From Ruegeria profundi (GTDB lineage Bacteria > Pseudomonadota > Alphaproteobacteria > Rhodobacterales > Rhodobacteraceae): a stretch of 64,000 nucleotides of DNA. Every line of letters starts with the position of its first letter. Within the stretch, counting starts at the first letter, position 1. Under the pieces are notes generated by a model, which saw nothing but the letters and a program-made list of their open reading frames with translations, did not search any database and was not told the origin of the DNA. Of the stretch, positions 25,034 to 32,999 are shown piece after piece. A program made the translations under genes and the position numbers. The stretch covers positions 248,001-312,000 of the forward strand of contig NZ_LQBP01000003.1 in the NCBI RefSeq assembly GCF_001507545.1, in the 5' to 3' direction.

Positions 25034-25399
25034 ATGGTCAATCCCAGGCTGCGGATCGACAAATGGTTGTGGCAGGCTCGGTTCTTCAAGACCCGTAGCC
25101 TGGCCGCCAAACAGGTAAGCGGCGGCCATGTCCGGCTCAACGGAAACCGGGTTCTGAAATCGGCGCAGCCCGTGGGACCCGGGGATGTCTTAACCTTCCC
25201 GCAAGGACGTATTGTGCGGGTTGTACGGGTTGAAGAACTGGGTGAACGCCGCGGCCCGGCATCGGAAGCCCAAACACTTTACACGGATTTGACGGAAAAA
25301 AGGGACGAAACGCCCAAGAATCCCGGTTTCGGAGGAAAGGGTCGTCCGACAAAGAAGGATCGGCGCGCGCTTGATCTTTCTCGCACCAAAGAGGGGTGA
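25034..25399 (+). CDS. hslR: S4-domain RNA-binding protein, Hsp15-like
   Basis: Heat-shock protein 15-like RNA binder; in E. coli Hsp15 binds 50S subunits carrying stalled peptidyl-tRNA. The S4 domain covers residues 4-62, with RIDKWLWQARFFKTRSLA and GHVRLNGNRV. The rest is a basic tail ending KKDRRALDLSR. The length of 121 residues is normal. It begins six bases after the helicase stop, so the two genes probably share one mRNA. Confidence 0.85.
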   Translation: MVNPRLRIDKWLWQARFFKTRSLAAKQVSGGHVRLNGNRVLKSAQPVGPGDVLTFPQGRIVRVVRVEELGERRGPASEAQTLYTDLTEKRDETPKNPGFGGKGRPTKKDRRALDLSRTKEG

Positions 25400-25465
25400 T
25401 CTGCCCTTGAAGACACTAAAAGACTGGATTAGCTAAACGCCCAAACCGCAAATGGGATTCAAACA

Positions 25466-25804
25466 ATGACCTATGTTGTCACCGAAAACTGCATTGGCTG
25501 CAAATATACCGACTGTGTGGAAGTATGTCCGGTCGACTGTTTCTATGAAGGTGAGAACACGTTGGTTATTCACCCCGATGAATGCATTGACTGCGGAGTG
25601 TGTGAGCCAGAGTGCCCCGCAGATGCAATCCGCCCTGATACCGAGCCGGGTATGGATCAATGGGTTGAGTTCAACCGAAAGTATTCGGAAATGTGGCCGG
25701 TTATCGTCACCAAGAAAGATCCACTGCCCGAGGCGGCGGACCGTGATGGTGAAGAGGGCAAGATGGAGAAATACTTCTCTGAAGCGCCCGGTGAAGGGGG
25801 CTGA
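25466..25804 (+). CDS. fdxA: Ferredoxin, 7Fe-8S type
   Basis: Small electron carrier with one [3Fe-4S] and one [4Fe-4S] cluster. The motifs are C-x7-C-x3-CP ([18 protein letters not shown]) and C-x2-C-x2-C-x3-CP ([16 protein letters not shown]). The length of 112 residues and the C-terminal acidic tail fit FdxA of alphaproteobacteria. It sits 66 bases after hslR. Partners are not visible. Confidence 0.93.
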   Translation: MTYVVTENCIGCKYTDCVEVCPVDCFYEGENTLVIHPDECIDCGVCEPECPADAIRPDTEPGMDQWVEFNRKYSEMWPVIVTKKDPLPEAADRDGEEGKMEKYFSEAPGEGG

Positions 25805-26085
25805 GCGATTCGCTCTCTGAACTTGTTCGTTTAGGTGCAAAATCGGGCTGTAATGCGCTGGTATAAAAGGGGTTTCACGTCCACGAAAGGGCGTGACCTT
25901 TCAGGCGTCGTATTTTTGTGATATACTCTATGCCTGAATGATGAATGAGATGGGGATGTGCTCCGTAAGTATGACTGCTTTGGAGTTCTGATTTTGTGAC
26001 AAAACGACTGCATGACGGGGCCGAGAGTGGCTCCGGCTGGTTTTTTGTCGTCCACACCTCGCTCTGTAACCAAGGATGATCCTGT
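25805..26085 (+). promoter_or_regulatory. carD leader and promoter region
   Basis: This stretch of 281 bases separates fdxA from carD and has no gene. TATACT at 25922-25927 is a good -10 candidate, but no convincing -35 box is placed 16-18 bases upstream. The leader is 158 bases, long for a simple gene. A short dyad GAGCGattCGCTC lies after the fdxA stop. Confidence 0.35.
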
Positions 26086-26595
26086 ATGTCTAAGTCGAAA
26101 AAGCTTGAGTTCCGCCCCAACGACTATGTTGTCTATCCTGCGCATGGCGTAGGCCAGATCATATCGATCGAAGAGCAAGAAGTCGCGGGTCATTCGCTCG
26201 AGCTATTCGTCATCTCGTTTGAAAAGGACAAGATGACCTTGCGGGTGCCTACAAACAAGATCACTGAATCCGGTTTGCGCTCACTAAGCTCCCCCGATGT
26301 TATCAGCCAGGCGATGAAGACACTTAAGGGCAAAGCGAAGGTCAAACGCGCCATGTGGTCGCGTCGGGCGCAGGAGTATGAACAAAAGATCAACTCGGGC
26401 GACCTGATCTCAATCGCTGAGGTTGTCCGCGACCTGCATCGCACCGACGACCAGCGCGAGCAGAGCTATTCCGAGCGTCAGCTTTATGAGGCCGCGCTCG
26501 AGCGTCTGACTCGCGAAGTGGCCGCCGTATCCGGAGCCGGAGAAGTTTCAGCCGCTAAGCAGGTGGATGAGGTTCTGACTTCGCGCGCTGCCTGA
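26086..26595 (+). CDS. carD: CarD family transcriptional regulator
   Basis: Interacts with RNA polymerase beta and helps promoter opening. The N-terminal RNAP-interacting domain starts with FRPNDYVVYPAHGVGQIISIEEQEV, and the helical DNA-contacting C-terminal domain follows, with a conserved tryptophan (AMWSRRAQEYE). The length of 169 residues is typical for alphaproteobacteria. A strong terminator follows at 26617. Confidence 0.93.
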   Translation: MSKSKKLEFRPNDYVVYPAHGVGQIISIEEQEVAGHSLELFVISFEKDKMTLRVPTNKITESGLRSLSSPDVISQAMKTLKGKAKVKRAMWSRRAQEYEQKINSGDLISIAEVVRDLHRTDDQREQSYSERQLYEAALERLTREVAAVSGAGEVSAAKQVDEVLTSRAA

Positions 26596-26616
26596 TTTCA
26601 GCCGTTTCTGACGTTT

Positions 26617-26647
26617 AGGCCGCTCCGTCACTGGGGCGGCCTTTTTT
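26617..26647 (+). terminator. Rho-independent terminator of carD
   Basis: AGGCCGCTCC pairs with GGGGCGGCCT around a short loop and runs into a T tract. It starts 21 bases after the carD stop. Confidence 0.9.
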
Positions 26648-26708
26648 GTATCTGGCCTTGGTGAATTGTGCCTTTGCGGCTAATTTTCCTGCAAACAGAG
26701 GCGGATAC

Positions 26709-27479
26709 ATGGATAAAATTAGGCACACCATAAAGTTTCTGTATATCGCGCATGAACCGGTCTCGGTCTGGTTCCGCTACGGGCTGATCCTCTTTGATGC
26801 GGCTTCCATCGTCTTCTTCGTGGCCACGGCGAATATTCCGCATGGACCCGGGATAAAGATTGCCAGCCTTTGTGTCGGGCTTGTCATCCTGCTGGATTTT
26901 CTCGCCCGGATGTGGATTGCGAAAGACCGCTGGAAACTGCTGCGCAAAATCTACACGCTTGCAGATATCGTCGTGATCGCCTCACTGTTGCTCGAGCCGT
27001 TTTTGCCCGGAAACCTGGCCTTCGTGCGGATTTTGCGCGCTTTGCGCCTGATCCACTCTTATCACTTACTGCGGGACCTACGACGCGACAGCCAGTTTTT
27101 TCGGACCCACGAAGATGCGGTTATCGCTGCAATAAATCTGATGGTGTTTGTGTTCGCCACCTCAACGGCAGTTCTGGTGTTCTTTATCCCAGAGGATAGT
27201 CAGACGCCCTATATTGATGCGCTTTATTTCACCATGGCGACGCTAACAACAACCGGGTTCGGAGATATCACCTTGGTGACCCCTGCTGGAAAGTTGTTTT
27301 CAGTATTCATCATGGTTGTCGGCGTGGCTTTGTTCGTGCGACTGGCGCAAGCCATATTCATGCCGCAGAAAGTCCGGCACAAATGCCCTCATTGTGGGCT
27401 TTACCGCCATGATCCCGACGCGGTGCATTGCAAACATTGTGGCGAAACTCTGAAGATTGAAACCGGCGGCACGAGTTAA
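26709..27479 (+). CDS. Voltage-gated-type potassium channel with zinc-ribbon tail
   Basis: Inner-membrane ion channel of the six-helix class. Membrane segments include LILFDAASIVFFVATA and ADIVVIASLLLEPFL; S4 holds regularly spaced arginines (VRILRALRLIHSYHLLRDLRRD). The pore has the selectivity filter TTTGFGD near residue 185-191, between two helices. After the last helix comes a short C-terminal C-x2-C ... C-x2-C zinc ribbon (KCPHCGLY, then CKHCGET), an unusual soluble tail. I chose ATG 26709, since GAGGCGG lies upstream, rather than the longer frame. Its stop overlaps that of convergent cobS by two bases. Confidence 0.85.
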   Translation: MDKIRHTIKFLYIAHEPVSVWFRYGLILFDAASIVFFVATANIPHGPGIKIASLCVGLVILLDFLARMWIAKDRWKLLRKIYTLADIVVIASLLLEPFLPGNLAFVRILRALRLIHSYHLLRDLRRDSQFFRTHEDAVIAAINLMVFVFATSTAVLVFFIPEDSQTPYIDALYFTMATLTTTGFGDITLVTPAGKLFSVFIMVVGVALFVRLAQAIFMPQKVRHKCPHCGLYRHDPDAVHCKHCGETLKIETGGTS

Positions 27480-28240
27480 AGCGCAGCAACCGCAACGGTA
27501 AGGAACGCCAACTCTGCCAGTTGTTGACTGGCCCCCAGAATGTCGCCGGTTTGACCACCGATCTTGGACCTTGCGACCTGGGCAAAAAAGCCAATCGCCA
27601 ATCCAACAACAAGCATGGGAAGGGCTGCTGCAGCACCCATCAAAAGCGCCACACATAGTACGGCCAACCCAAGGCCTAATGCGACCGTTCCAGCCCGTGG
27701 TGCACCGACCGAATGGCTCAGGCCGCTGGTTCGGGCGTTTGGAAGGGCGGCCATCAGAAATGGCAAGACAGCGCGCGACGTGATGCAGGCGGCAAGGATC
27801 GTGGAAAATCCCCCAGAGGCCAAAAGCGTTGTCACCAGCATGATGCGCAGGGTTTGTGAAAAGATCAGGGCCAACACACCATAGGTGCCGATATGGCTGT
27901 CTTTCATGATTTCCAATCGACGCTCGGCCGTGAAACCGCCCCATAGGCCATCCGCCGTGTCAGCCAGCCCGTCTTCGTGCATGGCGCCAGTTGTTAAGAC
28001 CAGCACCGCGATCAGGAAAATCGCACTCACCGGTGCGGGCAGGTTCAGCGCGAGTGCGAACCAAGCGGCTGCATTGGCCAGCAGGCCCACGGCCAGTCCG
28101 ACCAAGGGAAAAGCCCATGTTGCCTCAGCTTGCCGAATGAAGGAATTTTCCGGCAGGCGCGGCACTGGCAGACGGGTCAGTAAGACCAGCGAAAGTGGAA
28201 TATCCCACACAGAGATCAGGCTGGTATCGTTTTTATGCAC
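27476..28240 (-). CDS. cobS: Adenosylcobinamide-GDP ribazoletransferase
   Basis: Inner-membrane enzyme of vitamin B12 assembly that joins alpha-ribazole to adenosylcobinamide-GDP. The family motif [18 protein letters not shown] is intact, followed by [11 protein letters not shown]. Several membrane segments run through the protein. Its start could be GTG 28240 (GGGAG-type bases just upstream) or GTG 28288; 28240 gives a normal length and leaves a usable promoter region to cobT. It is divergent from cobT, which makes the activated ribazole. Confidence 0.9.
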   Translation of the reverse strand: MHKNDTSLISVWDIPLSLVLLTRLPVPRLPENSFIRQAEATWAFPLVGLAVGLLANAAAWFALALNLPAPVSAIFLIAVLVLTTGAMHEDGLADTADGLWGGFTAERRLEIMKDSHIGTYGVLALIFSQTLRIMLVTTLLASGGFSTILAACITSRAVLPFLMAALPNARTSGLSHSVGAPRAGTVALGLGLAVLCVALLMGAAAALPMLVVGLAIGFFAQVARSKIGGQTGDILGASQQLAELAFLTVAVAAL

Positions 28241-28319
28241 TCCCGCGCCTTTCGGGGTCTTGTTGGGTCGGACACTTCGGTTAAACACTCAGGACCACAC
28301 CGATGCAACGAGGCTTTGG

Positions 28320-29333
28320 ATGCTGCCTGAACTTATTGATCTGAAAACGTTCCGCAAAGCCTTGTGCCAGGCACCGGGGCCGGATGCCAGCGCGCTAAAA
28401 GGCGCGGCTGACCGCAATGGGCAACTGACCAAACCGCCCGGCGCGCTGGGGCGGCTTGAGGATCTGGCGATCTGGTATGCTGGCTGGCGCGCAGATGCAC
28501 GACCGCAGATTTCGAGGCCACAGGTCATTGTATTCGCAGGAAACCATGGTGTTACAGCGCAGGGCGTGTCTGCCTTTCCACCCGAAGTGACCACGCAGAT
28601 GGTGATGAATTTCGAACATGGCGGCGCGGCAATCAATCAACTTGCAATGGCCGCAGGGGCCAGGATGGATGTGCATGCCTTGGATTTGGATCAGCCCACG
28701 GCAGATTTCACCAAAGAACCCGCCCTGTCCGAAGATGGGCTGCTGAAGGCCCTGCGCGCGGGGTGGAATGCAGTTGACCCCAGCGCCGATCTTTTGGTTG
28801 TCGGTGAGATGGGGATCGGCAATACCACACCAGCGGCTGCAATTGCCTGTGCGCTGTTCGGTGGAGATGCGGCCGACTGGACCGGGCGCGGAACGGGTGT
28901 TGATAACGTTGGCCTAGCCAACAAAACTCGTGTGGTAGCCGAAGGTGTGGCCCTGTATGCGGATGCAAAAGACGGGTTGGAAATTCTACGCTGCCTCGGT
29001 GGGCGCGAGATCGCGGCCATGGCCGGTGCCATCGCAGCTGCGCGTATCTTGCGCATACCGGTAATTCTCGACGGCTTCATCTGCTCGGCAGCGGCGGCCT
29101 GTTTGGCAGATGTCGCCGAAGGCGCGCTAGACCACGCCATAGCAGGGCACCAGAGCGCCGAAGGCGCGCATGGCACCCTGTTGCAGAAGCTGGGTAAAAA
29201 GCCGTTGTTGGACCTTGGCCTGCGTCTGGGTGAGGGTTCAGGTGGCGCGTTGGCCATCAACATCCTTAAAAGCGCGGTGGCATGCCACTCGGGCATGACA
29301 ACTTTTGCCGAGGCAGGCGTTTCAGACGCCTGA
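28320..29333 (+). CDS. cobT: Nicotinate-nucleotide:dimethylbenzimidazole phosphoribosyltransferase
   Basis: Makes alpha-ribazole-5'-phosphate for the lower ligand of cobalamin. The sequence shows [29 protein letters not shown] and GRGTGV with the conserved catalytic glutamate near the end ([10 protein letters not shown]). The length of 337 residues is normal. ATG 28320 is the start; the longer open frame upstream lies in the divergent region. No cobalamin riboswitch is visible before either gene. Confidence 0.93.
   Translation: MLPELIDLKTFRKALCQAPGPDASALKGAADRNGQLTKPPGALGRLEDLAIWYAGWRADARPQISRPQVIVFAGNHGVTAQGVSAFPPEVTTQMVMNFEHGGAAINQLAMAAGARMDVHALDLDQPTADFTKEPALSEDGLLKALRAGWNAVDPSADLLVVGEMGIGNTTPAAAIACALFGGDAADWTGRGTGVDNVGLANKTRVVAEGVALYADAKDGLEILRCLGGREIAAMAGAIAAARILRIPVILDGFICSAAAACLADVAEGALDHAIAGHQSAEGAHGTLLQKLGKKPLLDLGLRLGEGSGGALAINILKSAVACHSGMTTFAEAGVSDA
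29314..29332. terminator. Hairpin at the convergent end of cobT
   Basis: CAGGCGT (29314-29320) pairs with ACGCCTG (29326-29332) around five bases. It overlaps the cobT stop and lies before the convergent antiporter end. No T run follows, so terminator activity is uncertain. Confidence 0.4.
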
Positions 29334-29361
29334 CCCCGTTGGCCTGATCTGCACTTGAGGT

Positions 29362-31242
29362 TCAGGCAGATTTCTGGGCGTGTTTCTCAGCCAATTCCAG
29401 CAGTTCGGTCTCAAGCTCTTTTTCAAATTGCTGGGCGCGCTCAAGGTACTTCTTGTTCTCTGCCGTCGGCATGCCAGGGATCCACAGTTCAGCAAGCTCA
29501 CGGATCGACTCGCGGTCGTGATGATAAAAGGTCTGTTCGGCCTGCGCGGCCTCGTACTCGCTGAGGCCGATATTTTCCAGCACGTATCGCCCTGCGCGAA
29601 GTGAGCTATCGAACATTTCCCGCACGATATCGTCCGCGCCGGCCTGATACAGTTCGTACACATGGGTGCGATCATGCGCGCGCGCGATGATGTGCAAATC
29701 AGGGCGCTGACGGCGCGCAAAACTGACCAGGCGGGTCACGTGTTTTGGATCGTCCATTGCCGCGACAAGAACGGCGGCTTTCTCAAGCCCAGCCGCGCGC
29801 AGCAGTTCTGGCCGGGTCGGATCACCCAGGAACCCTTTGACACCAAACCGGCGCATGAGTTGGATGGTTTCGATATCGTGGTCAAGAACAATGGTCTTGA
29901 ACCCGCTGGCGCGGACCAACCGGTTCACAATCTGACCAAAGCGCCCGATCCCCGCGATAATAACTGGACCTTTTTCGTCGATTTCATCGGGTTCCGGCTG
30001 GGGCGCACTGTCACCGATCCGGCGCGACAAAAGATCGTAGACGATAAACAGCAACGGCGTTATGAGCATGGTTAAAGCGATGATCATCAGTAGTTTCTGC
30101 GACAGGTCTGGCGGGATGACGTTTTGTTGCGTGGAAAAGGCCAGCAGGACAAAACCGAATTCGCCCGCTTGTGCCAAACCGAGCGTAAACAGCCAGTGAT
30201 CCCTGCCTTTTAGCCGAAACGCCCGCCCGACGAGGAACAGAATGATACCCTTGGTCAGGATGACAAGAAGGGCCAGTCCGATCAGTTCCAATGGATCATT
30301 AAAGAAATAGGCAACGTCGATCCCTGCGCCGACGGTGATAAAGAACAAGCCCAAGAACAGACCTTTGAACGGTTCAAGGTCGCTCTCCATCTCGTGCCGG
30401 AACTCTGAACTGGCCAGCACAACGCCCGCTAAAAACGCACCGAGAGCCGGGGACAAGCCGACAAGCGTCATGAGGAAGGAAATACCGACGACGATCATCA
30501 GGGCCAGTGCGGTATACATTTCGCGCAAGCGCGTGGCGTGAATAAAGCGGAACAGGGGACGGGTAAGGTAGACACCTGCAAGAATGACAAAGGCAATGGC
30601 GCCAAGCGTAACCAATGTAACCGCCCATCCCGGAAGACCTTCGACCAGCGAGAGGCTATGGTGCCCGGCGTCATGCAGGTCTTTCACGCCGCGGTCGATG
30701 GACCCGTCGCTTTCAAGATGCGGCATCGCAGGCAGTGCCAGCAGTGGCAACAGCGCCAGAATCGGGATCACAGCGATATCCTGGGTCAGCAGCACCGAGA
30801 ATGTTGCCCGGCCACCATTGGTCTGCATCAGCCCTTTTTCGGAAAGGGTTTGCAGCACGATCGCCGTTGAAGAAAGCGAAAGTGTCAGTCCAACGGCCAG
30901 AGCGACCGACCAAGGATGGTTTGCATAGATAGCCACCGCAGCAATCGCAGCGGTCGACAGGCCGACTTGTAAACCACCCAGACCCAAAAGACGGTCACGC
31001 ATATCCCATAGGGCACGGGGTTCAAGCTCTAACCCGATCAGGAACAGCATCATGACCACACCGAATTCGGCCACGTGCTGCAAGCTCTCAGTCTCGGCCC
31101 CCACCAGACCCAGCCACGGGCCGATCACGATCCCTGCGGCCAAGTAGCCCAGAACGGACCCTAAACCCAGACGCGCCGATAAGGGCACGGCGATCACGGC
31201 AGCCGCCAGATAGATCGAAGCCTGGTAGAGGAAATCGTCCAT
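29362..31242 (-). CDS. Monovalent cation:proton antiporter, KefB/KefC type
   Basis: CPA2-family potassium/proton antiporter in the inner membrane. About 12 helices form the N-terminal 390 residues, with ELEPRALW and LSLSSTAIVLQTLSEKGL in typical positions, and a TrkA-N/RCK domain follows (IIAGIGRFGQIVNRLVRASG, a Rossmann fold with FGQ in the glycine loop). The C-terminal end is helical. The length of 626 residues agrees with KefC. No KefF/G partner lies next to it. It lies downstream of the Lrp-type gene with a gap of 18 bases, perhaps co-transcribed. Confidence 0.88.
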   Translation of the reverse strand: MDDFLYQASIYLAAAVIAVPLSARLGLGSVLGYLAAGIVIGPWLGLVGAETESLQHVAEFGVVMMLFLIGLELEPRALWDMRDRLLGLGGLQVGLSTAAIAAVAIYANHPWSVALAVGLTLSLSSTAIVLQTLSEKGLMQTNGGRATFSVLLTQDIAVIPILALLPLLALPAMPHLESDGSIDRGVKDLHDAGHHSLSLVEGLPGWAVTLVTLGAIAFVILAGVYLTRPLFRFIHATRLREMYTALALMIVVGISFLMTLVGLSPALGAFLAGVVLASSEFRHEMESDLEPFKGLFLGLFFITVGAGIDVAYFFNDPLELIGLALLVILTKGIILFLVGRAFRLKGRDHWLFTLGLAQAGEFGFVLLAFSTQQNVIPPDLSQKLLMIIALTMLITPLLFIVYDLLSRRIGDSAPQPEPDEIDEKGPVIIAGIGRFGQIVNRLVRASGFKTIVLDHDIETIQLMRRFGVKGFLGDPTRPELLRAAGLEKAAVLVAAMDDPKHVTRLVSFARRQRPDLHIIARAHDRTHVYELYQAGADDIVREMFDSSLRAGRYVLENIGLSEYEAAQAEQTFYHHDRESIRELAELWIPGMPTAENKKYLERAQQFEKELETELLELAEKHAQKSA

Positions 31243-31260
31243 AGTCGTCCTTTCGGCGGG

Positions 31261-31716
31261 TCAGGTGGGTAAAGGGGCGTCGCGTTTAAGCTGGTCCATC
31301 ACGATTTGGCTCTGGACTCGCGCCACTGCAGGATGCGGCAGTATCACCTGGTGAAGCAAGCGATTGAGCGCGGCTAGATCGTCGCAATAGACATGCAGCA
31401 GGTAATCTGCCTCTCCGGTCATCGTCCAGGCGCTGGTAATCTCGGGGCGCGTGTCCACCATGCGGGCAAAGCTGGCGGATTGTTCGGGGCCATGCGTGCC
31501 CAGATGTACCTGAACGAATCCCTGGACATGCAATCCAAGCTTTAACGGGTCCAACCGCGCGGCATAGCCGGTAATGTATCCTTCGGCCTCAAGTCGCTGT
31601 CGGCGCCGACCGGCCTGACTGGCCGACAGGTTCAGCAACTCCCCCAACTGATGTGCCGTTAGATGGGCATCGGCCTGCAATGCGGATAAAAGGCGCAAAT
31701 CGGTGGAGTCCAGCAT
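31261..31716 (-). CDS. Lrp/AsnC family transcriptional regulator
   Basis: Amino-acid-responsive DNA-binding protein. The N-terminal winged helix includes AHQLGELLNLSASQAGRRRQRLEAEGYITGY, and the RAM ligand domain follows (SAWTMTGEADYLLHVYCDD). It is divergent from hpd, separated by about 145 bases. This arrangement is common where the regulator controls tyrosine breakdown through HPPD; direct control is inferred. Confidence 0.9.
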   Translation of the reverse strand: MLDSTDLRLLSALQADAHLTAHQLGELLNLSASQAGRRRQRLEAEGYITGYAARLDPLKLGLHVQGFVQVHLGTHGPEQSASFARMVDTRPEITSAWTMTGEADYLLHVYCDDLAALNRLLHQVILPHPAVARVQSQIVMDQLKRDAPLPT

Positions 31717-31861
31717 ATGCGAAGTTTTCCCTAATCTGTGCGTTATGATGCGTGTTTTGCGCGCTTTTTGCCATTTTACATTAAAACAATGCGCAGAAAC
31801 AGCGCTACAATAGGTTTATTTTTGACTCAGCTAGGAAACTTCTATTTCAAGGAAATCCATC

Positions 31862-32959
31862 ATGGGTCCGTTCCCTCATAATGCTCCAAAATCCACCATT
31901 AGCCCCGAAAACCCTGTCGGTACGGATGGGTTTGAGTTTGTTGAGTTTGCCCATCCCGATCCGCAAGAACTGCGCGACTTGTTCGCAAAGATGGGTTTCG
32001 AAAAGGTTGCGCACCACAAGGAAAAGCCTGCGGTCGAGCTTTGGCAGCAAGGTGATGTAACCTACATCCTGAACGCCGACCCCGATAGTTTTGCAGCCCG
32101 CTTTGTCGATGAACATGGTCCTTGCGCCCCGGCGATGGGCTGGCGTGTCGCAGACGCGCAGAAAGCGTACGAACATGCGATCGCAAAAGGGGCTGAACCC
32201 TATGACGGGGTGGATAAGACAATGGACGTTCCGGCGATCAAGGGGATTGGCGGGTCACTGATCTATTTCATCGACCAATACTACGACACGTCCCCCTATA
32301 ATGAAGAGTTCAATTGGATCGCACAGTCAAAACCGCGCGGAGACGGCTTTTATTACCTCGATCACCTGACACATAACGTCTATCGCGGAAATATGGACAA
32401 GTGGTTTGAGTTCTACGAGCGCCTGTTCAACTTCCGTGAGATCCGGTTTTTCGACATTCAGGGGAAGTATACGGGCTTGTACAGCCGTGCGTTGACCTCA
32501 CCTTGCGGACGTATCCGTATTCCGATTAACGAAGACCGGGGTGTAACGGGTCAAATCGTGTCGTACCTCAACAAATACAAGGGTGAGGGTATTCAGCACA
32601 TCGCGGTGGGAAGCGAGGATATCTATTCCTCGACCGATGCGATTGCGGAAAAGGGGCTGAAGTTCATGCCCGGTCCGAATCGAACATACTATGAGCTGTC
32701 CAAGGAAAGGGTCGCCGGTCACGATGAACCTCTGGATCAGATGATGAAACACGGAATCCTGATCGATGGCGAAGGCGTGCTGGATGGTGGTGAGACGAAA
32801 ATCCTGCTCCAGATATTCTCGAAAACTGTAATTGGCCCCATCTTCTTCGAGTTCATTCAGCGCAAGGGTGATGACGGATTCGGAGAAGGGAACTTTCAGG
32901 CGCTCTTCGAATCCATTGAGCGTGAGCAAATCGAAAGTGGCGAAATACCAGCGGCTTGA
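31862..32959 (+). CDS. hpd: 4-hydroxyphenylpyruvate dioxygenase
   Basis: Fe(II) enzyme that converts 4-hydroxyphenylpyruvate to homogentisate in tyrosine degradation. The iron ligands fit the two histidines in YLDHLTHNV and IQHIAVGS and the glutamate in the C-terminal FFEFIQRKGDDGFGEGNF region. The length of 365 residues is normal. ATCAAGG-like bases precede the ATG. The neighbouring Lrp-type gene may regulate it. Downstream homogentisate genes are not in this window. Confidence 0.94.
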   Translation: MGPFPHNAPKSTISPENPVGTDGFEFVEFAHPDPQELRDLFAKMGFEKVAHHKEKPAVELWQQGDVTYILNADPDSFAARFVDEHGPCAPAMGWRVADAQKAYEHAIAKGAEPYDGVDKTMDVPAIKGIGGSLIYFIDQYYDTSPYNEEFNWIAQSKPRGDGFYYLDHLTHNVYRGNMDKWFEFYERLFNFREIRFFDIQGKYTGLYSRALTSPCGRIRIPINEDRGVTGQIVSYLNKYKGEGIQHIAVGSEDIYSSTDAIAEKGLKFMPGPNRTYYELSKERVAGHDEPLDQMMKHGILIDGEGVLDGGETKILLQIFSKTVIGPIFFEFIQRKGDDGFGEGNFQALFESIEREQIESGEIPAA

Positions 32960-32975
32960 GCCTCAAGGTTAATCA

Positions 32976-32999
32976 GATGTGGGCGATAACGCCCGCATC
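32976..32999. terminator. Convergent hairpin between hpd and the following gene
   Basis: GATGTGGGCG and CGCCCGCATC pair over 10 bp (one GU) around ATAA. The right arm overlaps the stop region of the convergent gene. No T run is present, so it may be a bidirectional structure that slows read-through. Confidence 0.5.

Noticed and set aside
28241-28319. Cobalamin riboswitch between cobS and cobT
   Set aside because: The gap is only about 80 bases, too short for the element, and no B12-box sequence is seen.
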